This document shows positions 32,850 through 41,169 of a stretch of DNA of 64,000 bases, one piece after another. The notes below the pieces were generated by a model that was given only the letters and a program-made list of their open reading frames with translations, was not told where the DNA came from and did no database searches. The stretch covers positions 28,208 through 92,207 of the forward strand of contig JALNYO010000015.1 of the NCBI GenBank assembly GCA_023229765.1, written 5' to 3'. Numbering within the stretch: position 1 is the stretch's first letter; every line of letters begins with the position of its first letter. This stretch comes from Syntrophales bacterium (GTDB lineage: Bacteria > Desulfobacterota > Syntrophia > Syntrophales > UBA5619). Position numbers and translations under genes: made by a program.

Positions 32850-34571
32850 CTACATAAGCCAACCCCAGCCAGCAAGCAGAAGATAGCAGAAAAGCGTGAC
32901 AGCAATCAAAATTCCGACAGCCGGTCGGTAATCGTCCGGATTATAGTCTCCGCCATCGGCCTTGCCCAAAAAGAAAGAAACCGGGTTTTTGCCGATAACC
33001 GCAAGGCTGCGGACTATGCCATTGATGCTTTTTTCCGCCATATTGAAAAGCGTTTCGACGTTCACGATAAAAATTTGGTTTACCAGCCGCGCCGGTTTTC
33101 GGTAAAACCAGTCAGTATCAATAACAGTTCCCTCGTGGCCGGCAAGTTTTTTCCGGTAAATCCAGAACGCGGCAAACGTAAAGATCAGTATCTGAAAAGT
33201 TTCTGTTAGATGGGAAAGAGTATATGGCGCAAAATGGACGCGATAAGGCAGTATTTCATAAAGCAGCTCCGGCATGATCCCGTACAAAATGCACAAAAAC
33301 GCGGCGGCAGCCATTCCGAGATACATGTTAAGTTTCAATGGTTTTGGCGACAAACCCCGCTTTTCGCCAAACCAGGTATAAAAGGGCAGCTTTAAACCGA
33401 CGGAAAGAAAGGTTCCCACGGAAGCCAGCGTCATCAGAAACATCGCAATGGTGTAATGGGCCTCTCCGGCGGCGGCAATAACCATCGATTTACTGATAAA
33501 TCCGTTGAAAAGCGGAAACCCGGAAATGGAAAAAGCGCCAATCATATAAAGGAGCAAAACAACCGGCTGCGCTTTGGCCAACCCCCCCAGTTCGGTCATC
33601 TTGCTTTTCCCCGTGGCGTAAATGACGCTCCCCGCCCCCATAAAGAGCAGCGCTTTATAGAGTATGTGACTGAAAGCATGCGCCGCTGCGCCGTCTATCG
33701 CCAACTGCGTCCCGATTCCGGCGCCAGCGACCATGTACCCTACCTGACTTATGATGTGATACGACAATATTCCCCGGATGTCATTGGCCAGAACGGCATA
33801 GACTACCCCGTAGAGGGTCATTATAACCCCGAGATAGAGGAGTATTTCCCAGCCGGGAAATACTCTCAACAGTACATAAACGGCGGTCTTTGTCGTCAAG
33901 GCGCTCAAAAAAACAGCCCCCGTTACCGTCGCCTTCGGATAGGCGTCGGGAAGCCAGACATGTAAAGGTACGACAGCGGCATTTACCGCGATGCCTCCCA
34001 GAATCAGCCAGGAGGAAAGCGCGTTGCCGGGGGGGAGCTGTTCAATCACGATTCGCCCCGTTTCCGCGGCATGCATCAGGATGCCGGCAAACAAAAGCGC
34101 GCCGCCAAAGAGATGAAAGAGCAGATAACGCATCCCGGCCCGGCCGGATTCCTCTGTTTTACTCGCCCAGACAAGATATGCGGAAGGAAGACTCATCAGC
34201 TCCCAGAAGACAAAGAGGGTAAAAAAATCGCCTGCAAATGTAACCCCCGCGGCGCCGGCGGCATACAGCAGGGCCGCCGCCTGTTGAGCTGTATCCCGGA
34301 TGTGAAACGCAAACAGGGAGGCGATGAATGTAATCAAGGCAAAGATCGTCCCGAAGACGCGGCTTAAAGCATCCACTTTGAACAAGACAAGCTGATAGTC
34401 CATAAACTTCAGCGTGAGGTTTGTCCCAACCGGGGCAAGCCAGACGGACATTAAGGCAAGCAGCGGAATGATCAAAGTTACATAAGAGCGTGCCCGCCTT
34501 GGCAGGAGAGGAAGAATCAGGGCGCCTGCAACCATGAGGATAAACGGGGCGACGCTTGTTTCAATTCCCAT
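32850..34571 (-). CDS. NuoL/MrpA-like antiporter subunit (third gene of cassette A)
   Basis: 573 residues, about 14 core membrane helices. Channel residues are kept: glutamate in LFVFWELMSLPSAYLV, lysine in SALTTKTAVYVLLRV, with ISQVGYMVAGAGIGT and HILYKALLFMGAGSVIYATG. It resembles the NuoL protein at 24333-26090 closely in these stretches but ends differently: TDWFYRKPARLVNQ and a single last helix, the style of Mrp/Mnh antiporter subunits, and without the NuoL RxLQTGxVQ end. It probably acts as the MrpA N-terminal part of this split Mrp system. It overlaps the small gene before it by 11 bases. Confidence 0.83.
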   Translation of the reverse strand: MGIETSVAPFILMVAGALILPLLPRRARSYVTLIIPLLALMSVWLAPVGTNLTLKFMDYQLVLFKVDALSRVFGTIFALITFIASLFAFHIRDTAQQAAALLYAAGAAGVTFAGDFFTLFVFWELMSLPSAYLVWASKTEESGRAGMRYLLFHLFGGALLFAGILMHAAETGRIVIEQLPPGNALSSWLILGGIAVNAAVVPLHVWLPDAYPKATVTGAVFLSALTTKTAVYVLLRVFPGWEILLYLGVIMTLYGVVYAVLANDIRGILSYHIISQVGYMVAGAGIGTQLAIDGAAAHAFSHILYKALLFMGAGSVIYATGKSKMTELGGLAKAQPVVLLLYMIGAFSISGFPLFNGFISKSMVIAAAGEAHYTIAMFLMTLASVGTFLSVGLKLPFYTWFGEKRGLSPKPLKLNMYLGMAAAAFLCILYGIMPELLYEILPYRVHFAPYTLSHLTETFQILIFTFAAFWIYRKKLAGHEGTVIDTDWFYRKPARLVNQIFIVNVETLFNMAEKSINGIVRSLAVIGKNPVSFFLGKADGGDYNPDDYRPAVGILIAVTLFCYLLLAGWGWLM

Positions 34572-34779
34572 CGTAGTAGTCCTCCCGCTTGTACAAAAAA
34601 AGCCTGCCTATAAATTTTGAAAACACGATTAACAGCAGACAACCAAGAAAACCAAACAGGGCGAAAAATCCGGGAATCGCACTCCACCACCCATGAGCTT
34701 CTTCTCCCGTCGCGATAAAACCACCCGCAATGGAAAGGGCACCACATATTACCAGCAGCGTCCAGCGCAATTTATTCAT
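34561..34779 (-). CDS. Small two-helix membrane protein of cassette A
   Basis: 72 residues: MNKLRWTLLVICGALSIAGG (first helix), TGEEAHGWW loop, then PGFFALFGFLGCLLLIVF (second helix) and a KREDYYDGN end. It overlaps its neighbours by 4 and 11 bases, so translation is likely coupled. The layout (helix, loop with acidic residues and histidine, P-F-W/F start of helix 2, Lys-(Arg)-Glu-Asp-Tyr/Phe-Tyr end) is the same as in the protein at 26083-26331. Function unknown. Confidence 0.72.
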   Translation of the reverse strand: MNKLRWTLLVICGALSIAGGFIATGEEAHGWWSAIPGFFALFGFLGCLLLIVFSKFIGRLFLYKREDYYDGN

Positions 34780-36278
34780 GATCCGGTTACCCCCAGGATG
34801 CTGCCGCTGACCTCAACGGCAAGGCTGTAGAAGTGAAGAAACATATCGGGGAAAATCCCCCATAAGATAGACAAAAAGGCCGTAACGGCGAGCGGAATTA
34901 CCATTGCCGGGGAAGCCTCTCCTTTGAGGAAAGGCACAGAGGGACTCTTGAAAAAGGCCCGATAAACAACAGGGGCAAAATATCCCGCGTTGAGGATGCC
35001 GCTCAGTAAAAGGAGCGCCAGCGGTACAACAGAGCCGGACTGCAAAGCCCCCAGCCCCAATTGCCACTTGCTGACAAAGCCGTTGAGCGGCGGCACCCCC
35101 GCCAGACCAATTGCACCTATGGTAAAGGCCCCCATCGTCCAGGGCATTGCCCTCCCGATTCCATCGAGTTCACTGATCTTTTCCTTATGGTGCGTTACAT
35201 AGATCGCCCCGGCGCAAAAAAAGAGCGTGATTTTCATCGTCGCGTGGCTGGCGATATGAAGCAGGCTGCCGACAAGCGACGCGGGCGAAAGCAGCGCCGC
35301 GCCCAACACAATATACGACAAGTGCCCCACCGTTGAATAGGCCAGGCGATGCTTCAGGTTATCCTGCCGGAAGGCAAGCAGTGAGGCCAGGATAATGGTA
35401 ACCCCGGCAAAGACCGTAAGGATTATATTCAGATCGAATTGCCGCATCAATTGCGGCCCGAAAACAAAACCAACAACCCGAACCACGCCGAACACGCCGG
35501 ATTTGACCACCGCAACGGCGTGCAGCAGGGCGCTAACCGGGGTCGGAGCAACCATCGCCGCCGGAAGCCAACTGTGCAGCGGCATAATGGCGGCTTTTAC
35601 CCCGACGCCGCCGATAAAAAGGGCAAAAAGAACTAAAACCGTGCCCGGCGACAGCAAGGCATTCCCGAATATTCCCCCCGCTTTGAAATCGAGAGTCCCC
35701 GCCAAACGGTATGTCCAGGCCGTCGCCGCGATCAACAGCACCCCCGCGGTAAGAGTATAGACAAGATACTTCCGGCCCGCCGCTATGGCCACAGGAGTTT
35801 CCTTGTGAATAACCAGCGGATAGGTGGCAATGGTCAGTATCTCGTAAAAAAAGATAAACGTCAGTAAGTTGGCGGCAAAGGCAACGCCGATGGTCGCGGA
35901 AAGGCAGATCGCGAAACTTGCAAAATACCGGGTCTGCTTATGCTCATTCAGGCCCCGCACGTAGCCGATGGAGTAAATGGAGGTCAACATCCAGAGACCG
36001 GAGGCGATCAACGCAAAAAAAACCCCAAAGGAGTCCGCTTTCAGCGCCAGCGATATGCCGGGAGATATTTCCCAGAATGTGAATTCAGCCACCTTTCCTG
36101 CCAAAACGCCCGGCAACAGCAGAAGCACAAAGGAAAATTTTGCAACGCTTGCCGCAAGCGTCCAGAATTCCCTTATAAAAATATGTCTGGAACTCAAGGC
36201 AATCAGCAGGGCGGCTGCCAGCGAAACCAAAACCGCGTAGAGCGGCAGCAAAGATCGGTAAATTTCAGGATCGGTCAT
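34776..36278 (-). CDS. MrpD-like antiporter subunit (first gene of cassette A)
   Basis: 500 residues, about 14 membrane helices. FIFFYEILTIATYPLVIH (glutamate), LLHAVAVVKSGVFGVVRVVG (lysine) and MPLHSWLPAAMVAPTPVSA match the protein at 26407-27876 far better than the MrpD at 36292. It therefore looks like a duplicate of the cassette B gene, or the reverse. It lies 13 bases after mrpD and overlaps the small gene by 4 bases. Confidence 0.83.
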   Translation of the reverse strand: MTDPEIYRSLLPLYAVLVSLAAALLIALSSRHIFIREFWTLAASVAKFSFVLLLLPGVLAGKVAEFTFWEISPGISLALKADSFGVFFALIASGLWMLTSIYSIGYVRGLNEHKQTRYFASFAICLSATIGVAFAANLLTFIFFYEILTIATYPLVIHKETPVAIAAGRKYLVYTLTAGVLLIAATAWTYRLAGTLDFKAGGIFGNALLSPGTVLVLFALFIGGVGVKAAIMPLHSWLPAAMVAPTPVSALLHAVAVVKSGVFGVVRVVGFVFGPQLMRQFDLNIILTVFAGVTIILASLLAFRQDNLKHRLAYSTVGHLSYIVLGAALLSPASLVGSLLHIASHATMKITLFFCAGAIYVTHHKEKISELDGIGRAMPWTMGAFTIGAIGLAGVPPLNGFVSKWQLGLGALQSGSVVPLALLLLSGILNAGYFAPVVYRAFFKSPSVPFLKGEASPAMVIPLAVTAFLSILWGIFPDMFLHFYSLAVEVSGSILGVTGS

Positions 36279-36291
36279 TTTCTTTCGTCCG

Positions 36292-37806
36292 TTACATTCC
36301 CGAAGGAATGATGTTCTGGATAATTCCCTTCACAATAGCCGAGTTAAACAAGCCGATAACGATAAGGGAAAAAGAAAGGACAACTACCGGAATGGTCAGA
36401 GAAAAACTCTCTCCTCCGGCAATAGACCCTTCGTTCGTTTCATTTTCCGGGGCGTTCCCTGCCTCAGTCGCACGGTCCGGCGGCGACTTGAGATAGATAT
36501 TTTCAAGGATCCGGAAAAAATAAACGGCATTCAAAAGGCTGCTTACCATAATCACCGCCAGAAAAAGCCAGTTTCCCTTATCCACTGCGCCCAACGCCAG
36601 GTACCACTTGCTGAAGAAACCGGCTGTGGGCGGCAGGCCGATCATCGAAAGAGCGGCTACCGTAAAGGCGGCCGTTGTCCAGGGCAGTTTTTTCCGGCAT
36701 TCGGAGTCCATCTTTTCGATATCGGAATGACCCAGCTTTTTTCTCAGGTTGGCGGCAACGAGAAACAATGAGCCTTTCATGAAGGCATGGTTCAGGATAT
36801 GCAGCACCGCGCCGATATAGCCCAGCGGATTGGCCAGTCCTATCCCCAGACCGATATAGCCGATTTGCGCGACACTGCTGTAGGCAAGCATCCTCTTTAG
36901 CTCTTTCTGGGCGATCGCCATAACGGAGCCGTAGATGATGCCTGCCGCCGAAAGCCAGGCGAGAAAATCGGCAATGGGAAACGCCTTATCGACAAAAGGA
37001 GCGCTAAAGACAAAAAACATTATTCGGATAATTACGTACGCGCCTATTTTAGTGCCGATTGGGGCAATCAGCGCCGAAGAGGTGGACGGGGCATAGGTAT
37101 ATGAGTCGGGCAGCCAGCCGTGGAGCGGAAAAATCGCCATCTTGATCCCAATGCCAACCACCATGAGCGTCAGGGCAACGTTGACAGCAGGATTCGGACC
37201 AATCAGGGGAAGGATCGCCTTCACATCGGCCATATTCAGCGAACCGGTTGCCATGTAAAGAAATCCTATGCCGATAAGGTAGAAGGAAGCGCCAATTGTT
37301 CCCATGATCAGGTACCGAAAGGCTGCAACCGGCGCCTTCTTTTCACCGATGCCGATCAGACCATAGGCCGAAAGCGAAAATATTTCTATAAAGACATAGA
37401 GATTGAATAGATCGCCCGTGATGATTATGCCGTTTGCGCCACAGAGAAAAAGCAGGACCAGGGCATAATACGGAACCGGCTTCTTGGTAATTTCCGGCGC
37501 CTGCAGGCCGTTTGAATGCCAGATAACAAAAAGGGCAACAACATTCACCACCAGGGCAATAAACGCCGAAAGAGGATCAAGGACATACTCAATGCCGAGG
37601 GGAGGAATCCAGCCTCCGAAATGATAAGAGATGCGGGCGCCGCTGAGAATCCTGGTAAGATTGTAACATGCTATGACAACAGAGAAAAAAGAAGCAGCAG
37701 CAGCAATGGGAAACGCAAGTTTCTCTTTTTTAAGCGCCAGCACCGGGATCGAGATTGCGGTTGCCAGAAGTGCCAGAGGAATGAGTGCGGGGGAATTCGG
37801 GATCAT
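36292..37806 (-). CDS. mrpD: Monovalent cation/H+ antiporter subunit D
   Basis: 504 residues, about 14 membrane helices. NLYVFIEIFSLSAYGLIG (glutamate), IAPIGTKIGAYVIIR (lysine), FPLHGWLPDSYTYAPS and GLPPTAGFFSKWYLALGA place it in MrpD/MnhD. In Mrp complexes this subunit conducts protons or sodium. It overlaps mrpC by 4 bases. Confidence 0.88.
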   Translation of the reverse strand: MIPNSPALIPLALLATAISIPVLALKKEKLAFPIAAAASFFSVVIACYNLTRILSGARISYHFGGWIPPLGIEYVLDPLSAFIALVVNVVALFVIWHSNGLQAPEITKKPVPYYALVLLFLCGANGIIITGDLFNLYVFIEIFSLSAYGLIGIGEKKAPVAAFRYLIMGTIGASFYLIGIGFLYMATGSLNMADVKAILPLIGPNPAVNVALTLMVVGIGIKMAIFPLHGWLPDSYTYAPSTSSALIAPIGTKIGAYVIIRIMFFVFSAPFVDKAFPIADFLAWLSAAGIIYGSVMAIAQKELKRMLAYSSVAQIGYIGLGIGLANPLGYIGAVLHILNHAFMKGSLFLVAANLRKKLGHSDIEKMDSECRKKLPWTTAAFTVAALSMIGLPPTAGFFSKWYLALGAVDKGNWLFLAVIMVSSLLNAVYFFRILENIYLKSPPDRATEAGNAPENETNEGSIAGGESFSLTIPVVVLSFSLIVIGLFNSAIVKGIIQNIIPSGM

Positions 37807-38180
37807 GGCTGCGCTTTCATCCGTTCGATCAGGAGCGGCTCGTCCAGGGTCTTATAGTGACGATAAATGACAATGGCCAGTGAGAAGGCGACCCCGCTTG
37901 TAGCCACGCCGACGACGATGGCGGTAAGCATCAGGCAATGCTGCAGCGGACTGATATAGCGCGCCGCATCGGCGACGCCAATCGACGGATCGAGTACGGG
38001 CACCGTCGCCGCCCATTTGGAAGCGCTCGCCACATAGAACATGATGATCGAAACCTGGAAAATGGTCATCCCGATCAGCTTCTTGACGAGATTGTTCTTG
38101 AAAATCATCCCATACATGCCGATCAGCATGAGAACAATAACGCCCCAGTAGGTATAGTGCCCCCGGATAAAATCAATCAT
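37803..38180 (-). CDS. mrpC: Monovalent cation/H+ antiporter subunit C (NuoK-like)
   Basis: 125 residues with three membrane helices. GMYGMIFKNNLVKKLIGMTI, IIMFYV and PLQHCLMLTAIVVGVATSGV are typical of MrpC/MnhC, the homologue of NuoK. The start at 38180 has GGAGG 9 bases upstream and overlaps mrpB by 8 bases; the frame continues to 38216 only inside mrpB. Confidence 0.88.
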   Translation of the reverse strand: MIDFIRGHYTYWGVIVLMLIGMYGMIFKNNLVKKLIGMTIFQVSIIMFYVASASKWAATVPVLDPSIGVADAARYISPLQHCLMLTAIVVGVATSGVAFSLAIVIYRHYKTLDEPLLIERMKAQP

Positions 38181-38613
38181 CGGGTTCTTCCTCCAGCAAA
38201 TCATCGTATATGGCAACGAGAATCGCCATAACCGCCATGCCTACGCCGATCTCCACCATCAGGATGCCGAGCGAACGAAGTTCCGGCGCGCTAAGGCCGG
38301 GAAAGGGAAGAAAGGCGTAGTTGAGAAATTCCCCCCCTGAGAGCATCGCCGTTAAACCTGTCCCGAAATAGATCAGCACCCCGATTGAACCAAGAGGCGT
38401 CCCCCAGATTCTCCGGAACTGAAGCTGGGCCATATCATACCCGGCGGCGAGGCGGATGAGCAGGAGGGCGGCAGCCAGCATTGTTCCCCCCTGAAAACCC
38501 CCTCCGGGGCTGTAGTGCCCATGAAAAATGACATAAAGGCCGAAAAGCATAATAAACGGCGAAACAGCTCCGCTTACCGTTAGTATTATGGGATTGTATT
38601 TGTAGGCAAGCAT
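38173..38613 (-). CDS. mrpB: Monovalent cation/H+ antiporter subunit B
   Basis: 146 residues with four membrane helices (MnhB domain). FGLYVIFHGHYSPGGGFQGG is the diagnostic stretch, followed by AAALLLIRLAAGYD. It lies 55 bases after the MbhE-like gene; the gap shows no promoter. Confidence 0.9.
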   Translation of the reverse strand: MLAYKYNPIILTVSGAVSPFIMLFGLYVIFHGHYSPGGGFQGGTMLAAALLLIRLAAGYDMAQLQFRRIWGTPLGSIGVLIYFGTGLTAMLSGGEFLNYAFLPFPGLSAPELRSLGILMVEIGVGMAVMAILVAIYDDLLEEEPDD

Positions 38614-38668
38614 CCCGATTACCTCATAAAAAATAATGGCGTCTGAAAATCTCCTGCTTTGTCTGCTC

Positions 38669-38989
38669 TTAATGTTCGCGGGAGTTCGTTAAAGGCTTTT
38701 TTCTTCTTCTCAGCACCAGAAAACAGATCAGCCCGGCCGTAAGGATAACCGTCTCCTCGCCCAGCGTGTCGAAACCTCGATAATCGGCAAGGATGACTGT
38801 CACCATATTGGGTGTTTTCGCATCCCTCAGGGCATTGCGGATATAGAAGGAAGACGCCCCGGAGGAACCCGCCAGACTTCTTGTTGAGTGCATGCCCGCC
38901 CCGGCATCGCCGCGATTGGGAAGCCCGGTAGTGCCATAAATCAAAAGCGCCCCAAAGGCGATCAGCAATAGCCAGTTGACTATTTTCAA
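38669..38989 (-). CDS. MbhE-like subunit (MrpA C-terminal segment 2)
   Basis: 106 residues with two membrane helices. YIRNALRDAKTPNMVTVILA and DYRGFDTLGEETVILTAG are the signature of the MrpA C-terminal end, found as separate MbhE in Thermococcales membrane-bound hydrogenases and as a split MrpA piece in some bacteria. It overlaps the MbhD-like gene by 4 bases. Together they supply the MrpA C-terminus missing from the NuoL-like protein. Confidence 0.85.
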   Translation of the reverse strand: MKIVNWLLLIAFGALLIYGTTGLPNRGDAGAGMHSTRSLAGSSGASSFYIRNALRDAKTPNMVTVILADYRGFDTLGEETVILTAGLICFLVLRRRKKPLTNSREH

Positions 38990-39231
38990 TCCCCGCTCCT
39001 TCTTGATGTCTGGAAAATCAGGACAACAAAAAATATCCCCGTTACCCCGGCGCCGACCACCGCCTCGGTAAAACCTACGTCAATAGCCCCCATCACCGCG
39101 TAAAGCAGGGCAGATACAAAGCTGAAGACGCTGAGCGTTACCACCGCCGTCAAGAGATCCTTGACCGTCAGCGAAATCACCGCCGAAACAAGCATAAAAA
39201 CAGCCATTATCGTCTCTATTTCCCAGTACAT
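38986..39231 (-). CDS. MbhD-like subunit, DUF4040 (MrpA C-terminal segment 1, NuoJ-like)
   Basis: 81 residues with three membrane helices. KDLLTAVVTLSVFSFVSALL and DVGFTEAVVGAGVTGIFFVV match the DUF4040 domain that corresponds to a NuoJ-like part of MrpA. It overlaps mrpG by 16 bases and the MbhE-like gene by 4. Confidence 0.85.
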   Translation of the reverse strand: MYWEIETIMAVFMLVSAVISLTVKDLLTAVVTLSVFSFVSALLYAVMGAIDVGFTEAVVGAGVTGIFFVVLIFQTSRRSGD

Positions 39232-39551
39232 TTTTCACCCTCCCCGCCGCTTCTTTTTTTAAACCATGGTTTGAGCCCGCTCTGGATGGCCGCATTGGCG
39301 AGGGCATGGGTTCCGGTTGGATTCGTCAGAAAAACAAAAATGAGGATGAAGAGGAGCTTGGCGCTGTTAAGAGTCAACCCCTCAATAAGAATCATTCCAA
39401 AAATCACGAGCATTATTCCCAGTGTGTCGCTTTTGCCGGTCGCATGATTACGGGTGTAGAAATCAGGCAGTCGGATTAATCCAACACTTCCGACCAGCAT
39501 AAAAAAGGCGCCCGCGATTACCGCGGCAATGCCCACGATATTTCCGATCAT
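39216..39551 (-). CDS. mrpG: Monovalent cation/H+ antiporter subunit G
   Basis: 111 residues with three membrane helices. GSVGLIRLPDFYTRNHATGK and LFLTNPTGTHALANAA-like ending (FVFLTNPTGTHALANAAIQS) are diagnostic of MrpG/MnhG. Overlaps mrpF by 4 bases. Confidence 0.92.
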   Translation of the reverse strand: MIGNIVGIAAVIAGAFFMLVGSVGLIRLPDFYTRNHATGKSDTLGIMLVIFGMILIEGLTLNSAKLLFILIFVFLTNPTGTHALANAAIQSGLKPWFKKRSGGEGEKCTGK

Positions 39552-39817
39552 TCACCCACCTTTTTGACTGCTATGAATTTGGCAATGGCGATAATCCCGA
39601 TAAAATTGAGCGCAGCATAAGCAAGCGTAATATCCACAAACATGTCAAACCTTTTGAACACAAAACCTATCGCCAGAATCAGCACCATCGTCTTGGTGCC
39701 TATCGCCCCGGCGCCCAGCATCCTGTCAAAAATGGTAGGTCCCCGGAGAACCCGATAAAGGGGGATGAAAATAATGCAGGTCAGTATAACTGTGTAATAT
39801 AAAAAGAATCTGTCCAT
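39548..39817 (-). CDS. mrpF: Monovalent cation/H+ antiporter subunit F
   Basis: 89 residues with three membrane helices. YRVLRGPTIFDRMLGAGAIG and FVDITLAYAALNFIGIIAIA are typical of MrpF/MnhF. Twelve bases after mrpE. Confidence 0.92.
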   Translation of the reverse strand: MDRFFLYYTVILTCIIFIPLYRVLRGPTIFDRMLGAGAIGTKTMVLILAIGFVFKRFDMFVDITLAYAALNFIGIIAIAKFIAVKKVGE

Positions 39818-39829
39818 TTAGTTTACCGC

Positions 39830-40387
39830 TCACACTCTTGTTATCGCTACCTCTTTCACAACCTTGCCGGGATTCCGTTCGAAGAGCCTCGCCACTTGAC
39901 CGGGCAGGGAACCGTCAATGATGCCGGAAGATGAAGCATCCATCAGCGAATGAACGAGAAATTCATCGCCCTCGATTCTCAAGGTAATCGTTCCCGGAGT
40001 CAGGGTAATGGAGTTTCCGAGGATAACCCGATAGGTCGTATTCTGCAAAGACGTCTTGAAACTCACCAGCGACGGATCAATGGGACAGCTCGGCCGCAGA
40101 ACGACGGAGGCGACCTGTAAACTCGACATAACAATCTGCCATAGCAGCCAGGGGATATACCCCGCCAAATTCAGGATGGACAGTCTTTGAGTCTCCGACT
40201 TTTCCAGCAGGGAAAAGAGACGCTTTCTCAATGGGTAATTAAGCAGCATTACAACAAAGACGGAAAAAACCCCGAAGGAGATGTGCATCAGATCGTAATG
40301 GCCGCTCAACAGCAGCCAAAAAATCATCAGCAGTAGGGCTTCAATGATGGAGTTTCTTAAAAAATGGGATTCACGGGATCTTCTCAT
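39830..40387 (-). CDS. mrpE: Monovalent cation/H+ antiporter subunit E
   Basis: 185 residues. Two N-terminal membrane helices are followed by a cytoplasmic domain with ASVVLRPSCPIDPSLVSFKT and LGNSITLTPGTITLRIEGDE, the MrpE/MnhE hallmark. It is the first structural gene of the mrp unit. Its own ribosome binding site is weak; its ATG overlaps the stop of a 12-codon leader frame (see 40384-40422), so it may be translated by coupling. Confidence 0.9.
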   Translation of the reverse strand: MRRSRESHFLRNSIIEALLLMIFWLLLSGHYDLMHISFGVFSVFVVMLLNYPLRKRLFSLLEKSETQRLSILNLAGYIPWLLWQIVMSSLQVASVVLRPSCPIDPSLVSFKTSLQNTTYRVILGNSITLTPGTITLRIEGDEFLVHSLMDASSSGIIDGSLPGQVARLFERNPGKVVKEVAITRV

Positions 40388-40422
40388 AATGTCATCTTAA
40401 GAAAAATTTGGACGGCAGACAT
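40384..40422 (-). CDS. Possible 12-residue leader peptide coupled to mrpE
   Basis: On the minus strand AGAGGG lies 8 bases before an ATG at 40422 that opens MSAVQIFLKMTL and stops at TGA (40384-40386), overlapping the mrpE ATG (40385-40387) as ATGA. The leader has the better ribosome binding site of the two. It could be only a coupling device or a chance frame. The remaining leader, about 90 bases between the promoter and this ATG, could hold RNA structure but I recognise no riboswitch. Confidence 0.4.
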   Translation of the reverse strand: MSAVQIFLKMTL

Positions 40423-40521
40423 CTCAATATCCCTCTTGGCTTTTTGCGGATTCGGTCCTGAATTAACCGACAAAACTTGGGAAAATAGTGGGCCGCCTAA
40501 TCAGCTAATGAGAAGGCGCGG

Positions 40522-40550
40522 TTTCTATCAAACGCCTTACAGGGTGTCAA
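40522..40550 (-). promoter_or_regulatory. Promoter of the mrp unit
   Basis: Minus-strand TTGACA (40545-40550), a 17-base spacer and TAGAAA (40522-40527) form a strong sigma-70 promoter. The -35 box overlaps the stop codon of engB (TGA at 40547-40549). The transcript would start near 40515 and carry a leader of about 90 bases before the small leader frame. Confidence 0.7.
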
Positions 40551-41131
40551 GCTATTTTTTTTTCTATTTCCCTCCAGACAAGTTCCTTTCCCGCGCCGGT
40601 TTTTGCTGAAAAAACCAATAGGCTCAATTTAACGGAAGGGCCGATTAGTTCCTCAATAACACGCCTTCTCACGGCCAGTTCATTGCGGGAAATCTTGTCT
40701 GTCTTGGTTAGAACCAGCAGGAAATCAAGCGAGTAATGGGCAAGCCAACGCATGAGCTGCATATCTTCGCCAGAGGGATCGCGGCGTACGTCGAGGATCA
40801 TGATCACGAGTTTTAGTGTCGGACGATCGCTAAGATACGTTTCCACCATGGGACCCCACTGGCGACGAATCGCCTCCGGAACCTTCGCGTATCCGTAGCC
40901 AGGAAGATCAACGAAGAAAAAACTTTCATTGACGCTAAAAAAATTGATCTCCTGGGTGCGACCCGGGGTGGTGCTGGTGCGGGCAAGTCTTTTCCTGTTG
41001 AGGAGGGTATTGATCAGGGATGACTTGCCGACATTGGATCTCCCGGCAAAGGCCACCTCGGGAATATCGGCGGGCGGGTAGTGGTGCGGCTCTTTTGCAG
41101 AAAGCACAAACTCCGCGGATATAATTTTCAT
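40547..41131 (-). CDS. engB: Ribosome biogenesis GTP-binding protein EngB/YsxC
   Basis: 194 residues. GTPase motifs: G1 AGRSNVGKSS, G2 region TPGRTQ, G3 DLPGYGYAKVP, G4 LTKTDK, G5 FSAKTG. EngB assists assembly of the large ribosomal subunit. The start at 41131 (MKIISAEFVLSA) fits the length of the family better than the TTG at 41158. Confidence 0.94.
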   Translation of the reverse strand: MKIISAEFVLSAKEPHHYPPADIPEVAFAGRSNVGKSSLINTLLNRKRLARTSTTPGRTQEINFFSVNESFFFVDLPGYGYAKVPEAIRRQWGPMVETYLSDRPTLKLVIMILDVRRDPSGEDMQLMRWLAHYSLDFLLVLTKTDKISRNELAVRRRVIEELIGPSVKLSLLVFSAKTGAGKELVWREIEKKIA

Positions 41132-41169
41132 GAAATAAGCCCAGAATAATTCCTGCAACTAAAAAAAGA

